A stretch of 64,000 nt of DNA from Streptomyces sp. C10-9-1 (GTDB lineage Bacteria > Actinomycetota > Actinomycetes > Streptomycetales > Streptomycetaceae). Of the stretch, positions 25,368 through 33,162 are shown one piece after another. How positions within the stretch are numbered: position 1 is the first letter of the stretch; every line of letters begins with the position of its first letter. The notes below the pieces were generated by a model that worked only from the letters and a program-made list of their open reading frames with translations, was not told where the DNA came from and did not search any database. Position numbers and translations under genes: made by a program. The DNA lies in NCBI RefSeq assembly GCF_024497955.1, contig NZ_JANHKP010000015.1:1-64000 (forward strand), read 5' to 3'.

Positions 25368-26810
25368 ATGAACGGAACCGCCCAGATCGGCGTGACGGGC
25401 CTTGCGGTGATGGGCCGCAACCTCGCACGCAACTTCGCCCGCAACGGACTCACGGTCGCCGTCCACAACAGGACGGCCGCCCGGACCCGTGCACTGGTGG
25501 AGGAGTTCGGCGGCGAGGGCGCCTTCGTCGCCGCGGAGTCGGCACAGGACTTCGTCGCCGCGCTCGAACGCCCGCGCCGCCTGGTGATCATGGTGAAGGC
25601 CGGTGAGCCGACGGACGCCGTGATCGACGAGTTCGCCCCCCTGCTCGACGAGGGGGACGTGATCATCGACGGCGGCAACGCGCACTTCGAGGACACCCGG
25701 CGCCGGGAGCGCCGGCTGCGGGAGCGCGGCATCCACTTCGTCGGCGTCGGGATCTCGGGGGGCGAGGAGGGCGCGCTGCACGGGCCGAGCATCATGCCCG
25801 GCGGCTCCGCGGAGTCCTACGCCTCGCTCGGCCCCCTCCTGGAGCGGATCGCGGCCACCGCCCCGGACGGGACGCCCTGCGTCACGCACGTCGGCCCGGA
25901 CGGCGCCGGGCACTTCGTCAAGATGGTCCACAACGGCATCGAGTACGCCGACATGCAGCTGATCGCGGAGGCCTACCATCTGCTGCGCGCGGTGGCGGGC
26001 TACTCCCCCGCCCGGATCGCGGAGACCTTCCGCACCTGGAACACCGGTCGGCTGGACTCCTACCTGATCGAGATCACCGCCGAGGTCCTCGCCCAGGTGG
26101 ACGCCGCGACCGGACTGCCCTTCGTGGACGTGGTGGCGGACCGGGCGGAGCAGAAGGGCACCGGGCGCTGGACCGTGCAGATCGCCCTGGACCTCGGCGT
26201 TCCGGTGTCCGGGATCGCCGAGGCGGTGTTCGCCCGGTCCCTGTCGGGCCACACCGCACTGCGCGAGGCCTCCCGCGGGCTTCCGGGCCCGTCCGCGGAG
26301 CCGCTCGGCGAGGGGGAGGCGGACCGGTTCGCCGCCCGGGTGGAGCAGGCCCTCTACGCCTCCAAGATCGTCTCGTACACCCAGGGCTTCCACCAGGTGC
26401 GGGCGGGGAGCGAGGCCCACGGCTGGGACGTCGACCCCGGTGCCGTCGCCTCGCTCTGGCGGGCCGGGTGCATCATCCGGGCGGCCTTCCTGGACCGCAT
26501 CCGCGGCGCGTTCGAGGCGCAGCCGGACCTGCCCAGCCTGCTGTCGGACAAGCAGTTCGCGGAGGAGATCGGCGCCGCGCAGGACGACTGGCGCGAGGTG
26601 GTGGCGACGGCGGCACGCAAGGGCGTGCCGACCCCCGGCTTCTCCGCCGCGCTGGCCTACTACGACGCCCTGCGGTCCGAGCGGCTCCCGGCGGCCCTCA
26701 CCCAGGGGCAGCGCGACTTCTTCGGTGCGCACACCTACCGGCGGACCGACCGCGAGGGGGCCTTCCACACCCTCTGGGGCGGTGACCGCTCCGAGGTCGC
26801 GGCGGACTGA
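25368..26810 (+). CDS. gnd: 6-phosphogluconate dehydrogenase, decarboxylating
   Basis: The 480-residue enzyme starts at ATG 25368 behind CAGGAG. It shows the NADP-binding GVTGLAVMGRNLARNFARNG, the substrate loop VGVGISGGEEGALHGPSIMP, the catalytic Lys/Asn region KMVHNGIEYADMQ, and the late IIRAAFLDRI helix. It oxidises 6-phosphogluconate to ribulose 5-phosphate and CO2 with NADPH formation in the oxidative pentose phosphate pathway, in the cytoplasm. Length is normal for the family. It is transcribed alone here, not beside zwf or other pathway genes, so it may be one of two isozymes. Confidence 0.95.
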   Translation: MNGTAQIGVTGLAVMGRNLARNFARNGLTVAVHNRTAARTRALVEEFGGEGAFVAAESAQDFVAALERPRRLVIMVKAGEPTDAVIDEFAPLLDEGDVIIDGGNAHFEDTRRRERRLRERGIHFVGVGISGGEEGALHGPSIMPGGSAESYASLGPLLERIAATAPDGTPCVTHVGPDGAGHFVKMVHNGIEYADMQLIAEAYHLLRAVAGYSPARIAETFRTWNTGRLDSYLIEITAEVLAQVDAATGLPFVDVVADRAEQKGTGRWTVQIALDLGVPVSGIAEAVFARSLSGHTALREASRGLPGPSAEPLGEGEADRFAARVEQALYASKIVSYTQGFHQVRAGSEAHGWDVDPGAVASLWRAGCIIRAAFLDRIRGAFEAQPDLPSLLSDKQFAEEIGAAQDDWREVVATAARKGVPTPGFSAALAYYDALRSERLPAALTQGQRDFFGAHTYRRTDREGAFHTLWGGDRSEVAAD

Positions 26811-26889
26811 CCGCAGGGGCGGGCGGGGCGTCCTCGCGCGGAACGACCGCTGCGGGCGCCGCTGCCGGACGCGCGCCGCCGCGGGCCGG

Positions 26890-27087
26890 TCAGGCCGGGC
26901 CGGGCTGCGGCTCCGGGGGCGGGACCGGCTCGGGCGACGGACCCGGCGGCTGCGGGACCGGGTCGGGGGACGGACCGGGCACCGGCGACGGCGCGGGAAC
27001 GGGATGCGGCAGCGGGCCGGGGTCCGGCGGCGGGCCCGGCGTGGGCGTGGGCACCGGCGGGGCGGGGTCGGGGTACGGGTGGGTCAT
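26890..27087 (-). CDS. 65-residue proline-rich protein
   Basis: ATG 27087 is preceded by CTGGAGG at seven-base spacing. The product is almost wholly P-x-P-x repeats (PDPAPPVPTPTPGPP, PEPVPPPEPQPGPA), one third proline or more, with no signal peptide or hydrophobic segment. It would be an extended polyproline-type chain. The good ribosome site is the main argument for a real gene; low complexity makes homology useless. It lies between the convergent gnd gene and the racemase-family gene. Confidence 0.4.
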   Translation of the reverse strand: MTHPYPDPAPPVPTPTPGPPPDPGPLPHPVPAPSPVPGPSPDPVPQPPGPSPEPVPPPEPQPGPA

Positions 27088-27161
27088 GCCGTGCCTCCAG
27101 AGGACGTCGTGCGTCGTTCCCACTGTCCACCGGCTCGGGTTCCCACGCGCGCCGGATCCAG

Positions 27162-27896
27162 TCACGGCCGTGCGGACGACGCGTCGGCAGCGCCGGAGGC
27201 GGCCCGCACCGCGGCCCGCAGCCCGGACGCGGGACTGCTCAGCACCGGCAGTGCCGTACGGGCCCGCGCCGCGGCGTCCGCCATCGACGCCTGCGCCAGC
27301 AGGACCGCATCGGCGTCGCGCACCGCGTCGACGGCGCGGGCAACCGCGTCCAGGTAGCCGTCCCGGTCGCCGGAGGTGAACCGGGGCCACGCCCCGGGGA
27401 CGAGGTGGGTCCGCAGCCGGGGGGCGGTACGGACGCGGGCCGCCTCCTCGCGGATCAGCGCCACCGTGGGTCCCACCGTGGCGGCGAGCGCGGCCACGAC
27501 CGCGACCCGCTCCAGCCGGGCGGCGGCCGCCGCCATGGGCCGGTCCACGCGGAGCACGGGCACGCCGGCCCGTCCGGCCGCCGCCTCGGCGACCGCGCCG
27601 AGCGTGGAGCAGGTGCACAGCACCGCCCGGGCGCCGCCCGCCGCGGCGGCGGCGACGGCGCGCGCGACCTCGTCCGCGACCGGCCCCGTCCCCTCGCGCC
27701 GCGCCCGGTCCAGCAGGTCCTCGCGCACCAGGTGCCGCAGGGCCGCCCCGGGATGGTTCCGGTCGCGCAGCGCGTCGAAGACGGGGACATGGACCGGGGA
27801 GGTGTGCAGGAGGGCCAGCACGGCCGGGGCGATCACCGCGCCCGGCCGTGGGTCCGGGGCGCCTGGACCGCCTGCGGTGCGGTCCCGCCGCTCCAC
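27162..27896 (-). CDS. Asp/Glu racemase-family protein
   Basis: The 244-residue protein carries two Rossmann-like halves of the aspartate/glutamate/hydantoin racemase family: LLHTSPVHVPVF near the N-terminus, the Cys motif VLCTCSTLGAVAEAA at about 90-104, and ADAVLLAQASMADAA in the second half. The second catalytic Cys of classical racemases is replaced by Ala-Gln-Ala-Ser, so it may be a decarboxylase or an isomerase of another type. It starts 23 bases after panD on the same strand, giving a likely panD-racemase operon with an aspartate theme. The GTG start has a weak ribosome site. Confidence 0.75.
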   Translation of the reverse strand: MERRDRTAGGPGAPDPRPGAVIAPAVLALLHTSPVHVPVFDALRDRNHPGAALRHLVREDLLDRARREGTGPVADEVARAVAAAAAGGARAVLCTCSTLGAVAEAAAGRAGVPVLRVDRPMAAAAARLERVAVVAALAATVGPTVALIREEAARVRTAPRLRTHLVPGAWPRFTSGDRDGYLDAVARAVDAVRDADAVLLAQASMADAAARARTALPVLSSPASGLRAAVRAASGAADASSARP

Positions 27897-27919
27897 GTCG
27901 CCAGGCGGACGGGGCCGGT

Positions 27920-28336
27920 TCAGACGGCCGCGTGGGGGTTGCGGACCGTGTCCGAGCCGGGAACCGGCTCGGCCGCGTCCGACCCCAGGGCGACGATCCG
28001 GTTGGCGGCGTCGACGTGCACGACGCTCGGCACGAGCGAGCGGGCCTCGGCGTCGTCGACCTGGGCGTAGCTGATGAGGATCACCAGGTCCCCGGGGTGC
28101 ACGAGGTGGGCCGCGGCGCCGTTGATGCCGATGACCCCGCTGCCACGCTCGCCCTCGATGACATAGGTCTCCAGGCGGGCACCGTTGGTGATGTCCACGA
28201 TGTGCACCAGCTCCCCGGGGAGCAGGTCCGCGGCGTCCATCAGATCCCGGTCGACCGTGACCGATCCCACATAGTGCAGGTCGGCCTGGGTGACGGTGGC
28301 ACGGTGGATCTTGGACTTGAACATGGTTCGCATCAT
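27920..28336 (-). CDS. panD: aspartate 1-decarboxylase
   Basis: PanD makes beta-alanine from L-aspartate for pantothenate and coenzyme A synthesis, using a pyruvoyl group formed by self-cleavage. The self-processing site appears as HYVGSVTVD (Gly-Ser), and the other family motifs are present: RATVTQADLHY, NGARLETYVIEGERGSGVIG, NGAAAHLVHPGDLVIL. ATG 28336 follows AGGAG at seven bases and gives 138 residues, the normal length; longer starts add no conserved sequence. Because phosphopantetheine arms come from CoA, the enzyme indirectly supports the nearby NRPS, but it is not in that cluster. Confidence 0.93.
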   Translation of the reverse strand: MMRTMFKSKIHRATVTQADLHYVGSVTVDRDLMDAADLLPGELVHIVDITNGARLETYVIEGERGSGVIGINGAAAHLVHPGDLVILISYAQVDDAEARSLVPSVVHVDAANRIVALGSDAAEPVPGSDTVRNPHAAV

Positions 28337-28749
28337 CGAGGCACTCCTGAACATAGGCTCCCTGCCTGCGTTTTTGCAGGTCAAGGGCGGTTTCCCTACC
28401 CTACAACGAGTCGCGGGTTCGGGCAGCTGTCCCCAGGTTTTCAGGACTGATGCTGACCACTAGCCGACTTTTCTGACTCGTCGTCAGGCAATGCCGGGGG
28501 GCGTCGCCCGCCCCTCAGGACCGACCACGACGACTTCACCAGCCTACGCAGCTCCCGCCCACGAGAACCCGTGATCACCGTCACCCCGATGGATCGGCGA
28601 CGGCCCCCGATCCCCACATCCGCGAGGGCCCCGCCACCACGGGAACCCTCGAAGCGGCGCGGCGACCTGGTAGTGCCTTGTTAGGTGGTCGTGTCGTGGT
28701 GGGTGGGTGGTAGTTCGCTGGCTGTACGAGGGCTGGGGAGCTTGCTGCG
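28337..28749. other. intergenic region, possibly decayed sequence
   Basis: 413 bases upstream of panD, ending at the mobile-element remnant. On the minus strand a frame of 78 codons is open down to a stop at 28441 and reads like protein (VITGSRGRELRRLVKSSW), but I found no ribosome site and do not recognise it. A short hairpin (CCTGC...GCAGG) lies at about 28365-28380. TAGTGCCTTGTTAGG near 28672-28686 may be the remains of an IS end. Confidence 0.4.
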
Positions 28750-29538
28750 GTGCGGGGCCGGTCGGAGGAATTCGCGGCGGAGGTGTTCGCGCCGTTGGTG
28801 CGTCGGGATCAGCGGGCGAAGGACGCGTCGTATCTGCGGGGGGCTGCTGGATGCCGCAGGAAGTCGATGCAGCCGGTGGCTGAACGGCTCGGTGCCGATC
28901 ACCAGCAGTTGCAGCAGTTCATGACGACCTCGACGTGGCAGGTCAGGGACGTGCGGGCCCGGCCGGCGTGGCGGGCGGTGGCCGTCGTGCGGCCGCAGGT
29001 GTGGGTGGTGGACGACACCGGCTTCCCCAAGGACGGCCGTCCACCCGACATCCCCGCCAAGGACCTGGTCCGCCTCGCGAAAGCCCGGTGGCGGATCGAA
29101 CACGACTACCGCGAACTGGAAACAGCCCTGGGCCTGGACCACTTCGAGGGCCGTACCTTCGCAAGCTGGCACCGGCACGTCACCCTCGTCATCGCCGCCC
29201 ACTTGTTCCTGACCGAACAGCGGAGACACCCAGAAGCCCCTGCCAGGCCTGAACCTTCACCAGGCCCTGTACCTGCTGGCGTGGATGCCGATGCTCGGGG
29301 CCGACTCGTCGAGATCATCCGCAACCTCCGCGAGCGCATCCGCGAAGCCCGCGGCAACGGCTGGCTCGGCGAGGTGGAGGGGCTCCAGGTCAGCCTCGAC
29401 GCCGCCACCGCCAAGCTCAACAGCCTCAGCCGGACCCGGGCCGACGGTCGGCCACAACTAGTTGACCTTGGCATGCCCGTCTTCACCGACACCTCACAGC
29501 CGACGCCGATCACCTCCGCCCAGGCAGGGCTGAGGTAG
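28750..29538 (+). pseudogene. decayed IS701-like transposase fused to a recombinase tail
   Basis: The first 95 residues match the start of IS701-type transposases (EEFAAEVFAPLVRRDQR, then WVVDDTGFPKDG with the first catalytic Asp). Directly after it comes the C-terminal part (IPAKDLVRLAKARWRIEHDY, HFEGRTFASWHRHVTL), so about 200 residues of the DDE core are deleted. Near 29237 a protein-like segment continues in another frame (GLNLHQALYLLAWMPML), showing a frameshift. The last 75 residues (REARGNGWLGEVEGLQVSLD) resemble the end of actinobacterial site-specific integrases. It is therefore a mosaic of broken mobile genes and not an active transposase. Confidence 0.75.
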
Positions 29539-29670
29539 TAGGGAACCTCCGACACGAGGATTCACACGACGCGGGCTGCCCGAGACAGCAGGCGCTGGCC
29601 AGAAGGCCAGCACAGTCGGCAGCCGGGCCAGCGCCGACCGATCAGATCACTACGGAGTCTTGACCGGCGG

Positions 29671-30051
29671 CTAACCCGCAGACTCGTCTTTCGGATCGGT
29701 CGGAGCCAGCTCCGGTCTTCGGGGGCGGCTTCGGCGTGCTGCGCGTTGGGACATGAGCCAGTAGACGAGCGCCGCAGGAGGCGCGACGCATAACAGGATG
29801 ATCAGCAGGTTCGAGTCGATTCCATGACCGTGTGATGCAGGTACGTCCGCTTCCCTCGGCAGATCCTTCACGAGGACATCGAGCTGCTCGCGGGTGCGCG
29901 CTGCATAGGCCGCGGCCACACGCTCTTCGAGCTCTGCCAGTGTCAGCCGACCCCCCGCGAAGTGGTCTTTCAACTGCGCCTCGATCCGGTCCCGCTCGGC
30001 ATCCGAGGCCCGGATGACCGCGCTGGCCGTGTGCTCCTCATGGTCCTTCAT
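29671..30051 (-). CDS. DUF1707 membrane protein
   Basis: The 126-residue protein has an N-terminal DUF1707 domain (IRASDAERDRIEAQLKDHFA, GRLTLAELEERVAAAYAA) and one membrane helix at about 83-101 (LLIILLCVAPPAALVYWLM), then a basic tail. DUF1707 domains are small helical modules found at the N-terminus of many actinobacterial membrane proteins; their role is unknown. The ATG overlaps the stop of the ArsR-family gene by four bases (ATGA), so the two are translationally coupled and the regulator probably controls its own partner. Confidence 0.88.
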   Translation of the reverse strand: MKDHEEHTASAVIRASDAERDRIEAQLKDHFAGGRLTLAELEERVAAAYAARTREQLDVLVKDLPREADVPASHGHGIDSNLLIILLCVAPPAALVYWLMSQRAARRSRPRRPELAPTDPKDESAG

Positions 30052-30635
30052 GGTGACCTTTCAGTAGTAGGCGGAGCGGAATCTCGGGATGGACGGTCCT
30101 GCAGGTCGACGAGCGCGATGACCACCCGCGTCCAGACCCCCGGCGCATCGCGGTCCCCGAACCGGACGGCGAGTCGTTCGATATGGCCTCGCAGCTCCGC
30201 GAGCGCCTCATCGGTCAGCCGCAGCGCACCACGGTGTACGTCAACCTCCCGGCGGCCACCCGCCTGCTTGGACCGCCAGGCAGCACCGATATCTGCCCGG
30301 GTGGCATCCAGCATCGAGCCGAGGAACGCAACCATCTCTTCCGGGCTCGTGGCATCCCCGGGAGGTTCGGTGACCGAAGGGGCATAGACCCGCTCGACCT
30401 TGCCGCGTGCCAGCGGCCTGTACTCGGCGATCTCAATCAACCCGGCCCGCTCAAGCTGCCCCAGATGGTAGTAGAGGCGATCAACCGGGATGCCTGCATG
30501 ATCGGCGAGTTCTCGTGCGGACCGCGGCATCTCCCACAGTGCCTCCAGCAGATGGATACGCAAGGGATCAGCGAGCGCCTTGTGTACACCGTGCCATCGC
30601 GGAGATGGAGTGTCGCTCCCCTGTCCTCCCATCAC
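30048..30635 (-). CDS. ArsR-type winged-helix regulator
   Basis: The 195-residue protein has a winged helix-turn-helix at about residues 15-75 (KALADPLRIHLLEALWEMPR, ADHAGIPVDRLYYHLGQLER). A C-terminal helical ligand or dimer region follows. No metal-binding Cys cluster of classic ArsR is seen, so it is more like the HTH_20 group. Starts at GTG 30635 or ATG 30632 are equally placed behind AAGGGG. It is the first gene of a two-gene unit with the DUF1707 protein. An AT-rich inverted repeat at 30663-30686, 28 bases upstream, is a likely operator. Confidence 0.85.
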   Translation of the reverse strand: MMGGQGSDTPSPRWHGVHKALADPLRIHLLEALWEMPRSARELADHAGIPVDRLYYHLGQLERAGLIEIAEYRPLARGKVERVYAPSVTEPPGDATSPEEMVAFLGSMLDATRADIGAAWRSKQAGGRREVDVHRGALRLTDEALAELRGHIERLAVRFGDRDAPGVWTRVVIALVDLQDRPSRDSAPPTTERSP

Positions 30636-30662
30636 CCAGCCCCTTCAGTCAATGAATCTCAA

Positions 30663-30686
30663 TTGATTGGACAATTTTACAATCAA
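30663..30686 (-). promoter_or_regulatory. AT-rich inverted repeat, likely ArsR operator
   Basis: TTGATTG (30663-30669) and CAATCAA (30680-30686) are inverted copies with a 10-bp spacer. On the minus strand TAAAAT within it could be a -10 box. The stretch is strikingly AT-rich for this genome and directly precedes the ArsR-type gene. Confidence 0.5.
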
Positions 30687-30994
30687 CTGCCCCGGCGGGA
30701 CTAGTGCCAGTGACTCGTGAAGCCTGGGGTCAGTGCGACACCGTAAGGGCCGACAGTCGCGGCCGCGCTCGGCACCGACGAGGCCGTGCTCGCGGGCCAG
30801 AGCAGCGGCGCACGCAGGTACTTCCTCGGCTTTGCCGTAGACATGAGCAGGTACACGATCGGGCCCGATGCCTCGTCGATGACTGGTGTCGACGCCCACA
30901 CGACACTGTGCTCGATGTTGTCCGGGTAGCACGTGACGAGGGCTTCCTACGGGAGGCACCGGGCCCGGGACACGTCCCTGGCGGTCGCCCCCGC
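30687..30994. other. 308-bp stretch with no supported gene
   Basis: It lies downstream of the 2Fe-2S protein gene and upstream of the ArsR unit. Short frames on both strands lack ribosome sites and recognisable motifs; a minus-strand frame at 30701-30901 looked protein-like but could not be assigned. Confidence 0.4.
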
Positions 30995-31399
30995 TCAGGA
31001 AGCCGACCGGCGGCGCGGCGGGGTGAAGGTGTACAGGTCGAGGATGTCCGGGCAGGGCGCGACGCCGGGACCGCCCGCCCGCACCCAGGCCGCGATGTCC
31101 TCCGTTGCGTCCCGGTCGTTGACCAGGCCCAGCCATACCGGTCGAGCCCCGGCCGCCCGCCCGGCGGACGAGGGCTGCACGACGATCACGTTGGCCTGGT
31201 CGCACACGTCCAGGCAGGCGGAGACCCGTACGGGGGCCTCGGCACGCAGGCGCGCCGTCTGTGCGGCGTGGTCGACGCCGGTCACCTTGGAGCTGCCGCA
31301 GCAGCAGTCCCGGCACACGACGACCCGGCAGGGCACACTGCCGACCGGTCGCGCCGGCACCTCGGCGCCGTACGCCGCGTCGTCCATGGTCTCGGACAC
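30995..31399 (-). CDS. 2Fe-2S ferredoxin-like protein under B12 riboswitch
   Basis: I start it at GTG 31399 (VSETMDDAAYG), where AGAGGGG lies about nine bases upstream; ATG 31387 is an alternative. The 134-residue product has thioredoxin-fold 2Fe-2S features: a Cys-rich first motif (CRVVVCRDCCCG) and a second pair (CLDVC), followed by the strand ANVIVVQPS and VWLGLVND. It ends in Pro/Arg-rich sequence. Such small ferredoxin-like proteins often accompany cobalt transport or cobalamin genes in streptomycetes. The gene is directly preceded by a cobalamin riboswitch, so it should be shut off when B12 is plentiful. No cobalamin synthesis gene is adjacent. Confidence 0.8.
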   Translation of the reverse strand: MSETMDDAAYGAEVPARPVGSVPCRVVVCRDCCCGSSKVTGVDHAAQTARLRAEAPVRVSACLDVCDQANVIVVQPSSAGRAAGARPVWLGLVNDRDATEDIAAWVRAGGPGVAPCPDILDLYTFTPPRRRSAS

Positions 31400-31459
31400 G
31401 CCGAAACACCCCTCTCTTCCGGGGAGATCCGCCCCGGGGTCGTTCGAGGAGGCGACGAC

Positions 31460-31635
31460 GTGAGTCTCCTGGCTCTCGGGTCGCAGCTCGTCCACCGCCT
31501 TCCCACCCCTCGCGGGGCAGTGGCCTGTAGGGGATTGGCTCACCGATCACAGTGGCGGGACCGCGCCGGATTCGCACCGGCTTCCTCGCTCCGCCGTCGC
31601 CCTGTCGCCGGCCATCATTCCATCAGCCGGTGCGG
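31460..31635 (-). promoter_or_regulatory. cobalamin (B12) riboswitch
   Basis: On the minus strand the conserved core is readable: GAGGAAGCCGGTGCGAATCC, then GGCGCGGTCCCGCCACTG with the B12 box GCCACTG at 31556-31550, and the 3' closing region with GAGCCAGGAGACTCACGTC near 31478-31460. These match the class common in Streptomyces. The 5' boundary (about 31635) is approximate. The aptamer ends about 60 bases before the 2Fe-2S protein start, so it can control ribosome access or termination there. Confidence 0.88.
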
Positions 31636-31639
31636 GACT

Positions 31640-32377
31640 CAGGGCTCGTGCGCGTGCGGGATCGTCGCGGGCGGCTCGACCGGGCGTTCCCGGCCGCCTT
31701 CGCGGCCGCCTTCGCGGCCGGCAGGACGACGAGCCCCACCGCGAGAGGCCCCGCCCCACGAGACGGATGCCGTGCCAGCGGAACCCCTCCCGGTCAGCCT
31801 GACCGGCAGGTGAGAAGAAGCCGACGAATCCGCGGCGGCACGCTCCCCCGGGGGACCGGATCGCGAGGCTCGGCTGCGCGCCAGACTCGGCGACCGCCCG
31901 GTCGGGCATGCGAGAAGGCCCCACGCGAGCGGGGGTGCCCCGGAAGCCGGCGCCGGCGAGCAGCCACCGGGCCGGTCGGTGCCGGGCTTCCGCCCTGCAC
32001 TGGCGGACAGTCACCCGACGTGCCCTCGGCAGCGCCCGTGGCGGTAGGACATCCCGCACCACCGGGCCCGCCGCAACGCCATTTCCCATGGAGGGTCCGG
32101 TACGTGTCGACGGACCCCGGGCGCGCATGGGGAGACCGGCCGCGCGGGCAGCCCCGATCCCGAAGGACGCTGAACGACCACTCCGCGCAGTTCCGGGGGA
32201 CGACCGCATCGATGCAGGTCATCGGCGCCATGGGGTCCCGGCGCCCGGGGTGGGCCCGCTGCGGGTACATGTGCGGGTGCGGCCCCCGCGCGGGTCGTCG
32301 CGTTCGCCGTGGCGGGCGGGCCCGCGGGAGGAGCGGACGGCACGCCCGTGCGCGGTGCAGCCAGTAGTCTGATCCGC
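31640..32377. other. 740-bp stretch without a supported gene
   Basis: Several frames are open on both strands, but translations are Arg/Pro-rich and without motifs. Two tandem GCCTTCGCGGCC units lie near 31695-31720. The promoter for the riboswitch transcript should be at the left end of this stretch. TAGTCT (32365-32370) precedes the next gene. Confidence 0.4.
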
Positions 32378-32683
32378 ATGGCAGGCCAGTGGGATGAAGA
32401 CGACAGGGGCGTTGCCTCTCCTGGAGAGGGCGTAGCCGACCAGGAACGCGACTACTGGGACAACCGGCGGCTCATCCAGGACCTGGACGACGACGAGGCG
32501 GGCAGGCGGGAGCGACGCCGACTGCGGGTGCAGGAGCGGAAGATGCACCTGCGGGTCCGCATGCACCGCTACGCGCGCCAGCAGGACCACGGTCCGCTGC
32601 CGGGCGATCTGGTGCTCCCTCCGCCGCCGGGAGACGACGATCCGTACGGATACGGCACCGGGGAGTCAAGCGGCGATCGGTAG
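32378..32683 (+). CDS. 101-residue charged hypothetical protein
   Basis: ATG 32378 opens a frame for a very polar protein (GQWDEDDRGVASPGEG, DDDEAGRRERRRLRVQERKM) with a predicted helix at about 35-75 and a Pro/Gly/Asp tail. No ribosome site is present, but a TAGTCT -10-like element ends seven bases before the ATG, so a leaderless transcript is possible. There is no signal peptide or membrane segment. I do not recognise the family, and it is isolated between noncoding stretches next to the NRPS cluster. Confidence 0.5.
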   Translation: MAGQWDEDDRGVASPGEGVADQERDYWDNRRLIQDLDDDEAGRRERRRLRVQERKMHLRVRMHRYARQQDHGPLPGDLVLPPPPGDDDPYGYGTGESSGDR

Positions 32684-33162
32684 CGGGCAGGCAGCAGGCG
32701 GTGAGCCCTGTCCTGGAAGCCGGCCGTCCTGCGGGTGAGGGCCCGAGGAGAGGCCGCCCGATCGCGGCCGGGCCCCTGCCCGTCCGGTGCGACACCGCCG
32801 GGGCGGCGGCAGGGTCCAGGGCGTCGACGGACCCGAGGGCACACCGCCCGTGGTCCTCCTGTGTGACGCCGGGTCACGCCACGACGTGACTCCCGCCCTC
32901 GCCGACGGCATCGTCCGGGCCTGCCCGACCCGGCCGGTCCCGGCGCCGGACCTCGCCCGGCGGGGCAGCAGCCGGAAGCAGCACGCTCCGTCTCCGCAGA
33001 CGCCGGCACACGGCCGGGCCACCGGCCTCACCCCCCGGGACACCGGTCCACGGCGTTCCCCCAGCCCCCTGGCACAAAGTTGCCTTGCCTGGTTCCTGCC
33101 ACCCGGATGAATCTCCCCGCCCCCGAATCCATGGAAGGCTGGCAGGGCCGAGGCGAGCCGGG
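32684..33162. other. 479-bp intergenic stretch at the edge of the NRPS cluster
   Basis: It separates the charged hypothetical gene from the end of the LuxR-type regulator gene. Frames are open but featureless. No repeat or terminator was convincing. Confidence 0.4.

Noticed and set aside
30701..30901. Short minus-strand frame resembling a protein end
   Set aside because: No ribosome site, no recognisable motif, and flanked by noncoding sequence.
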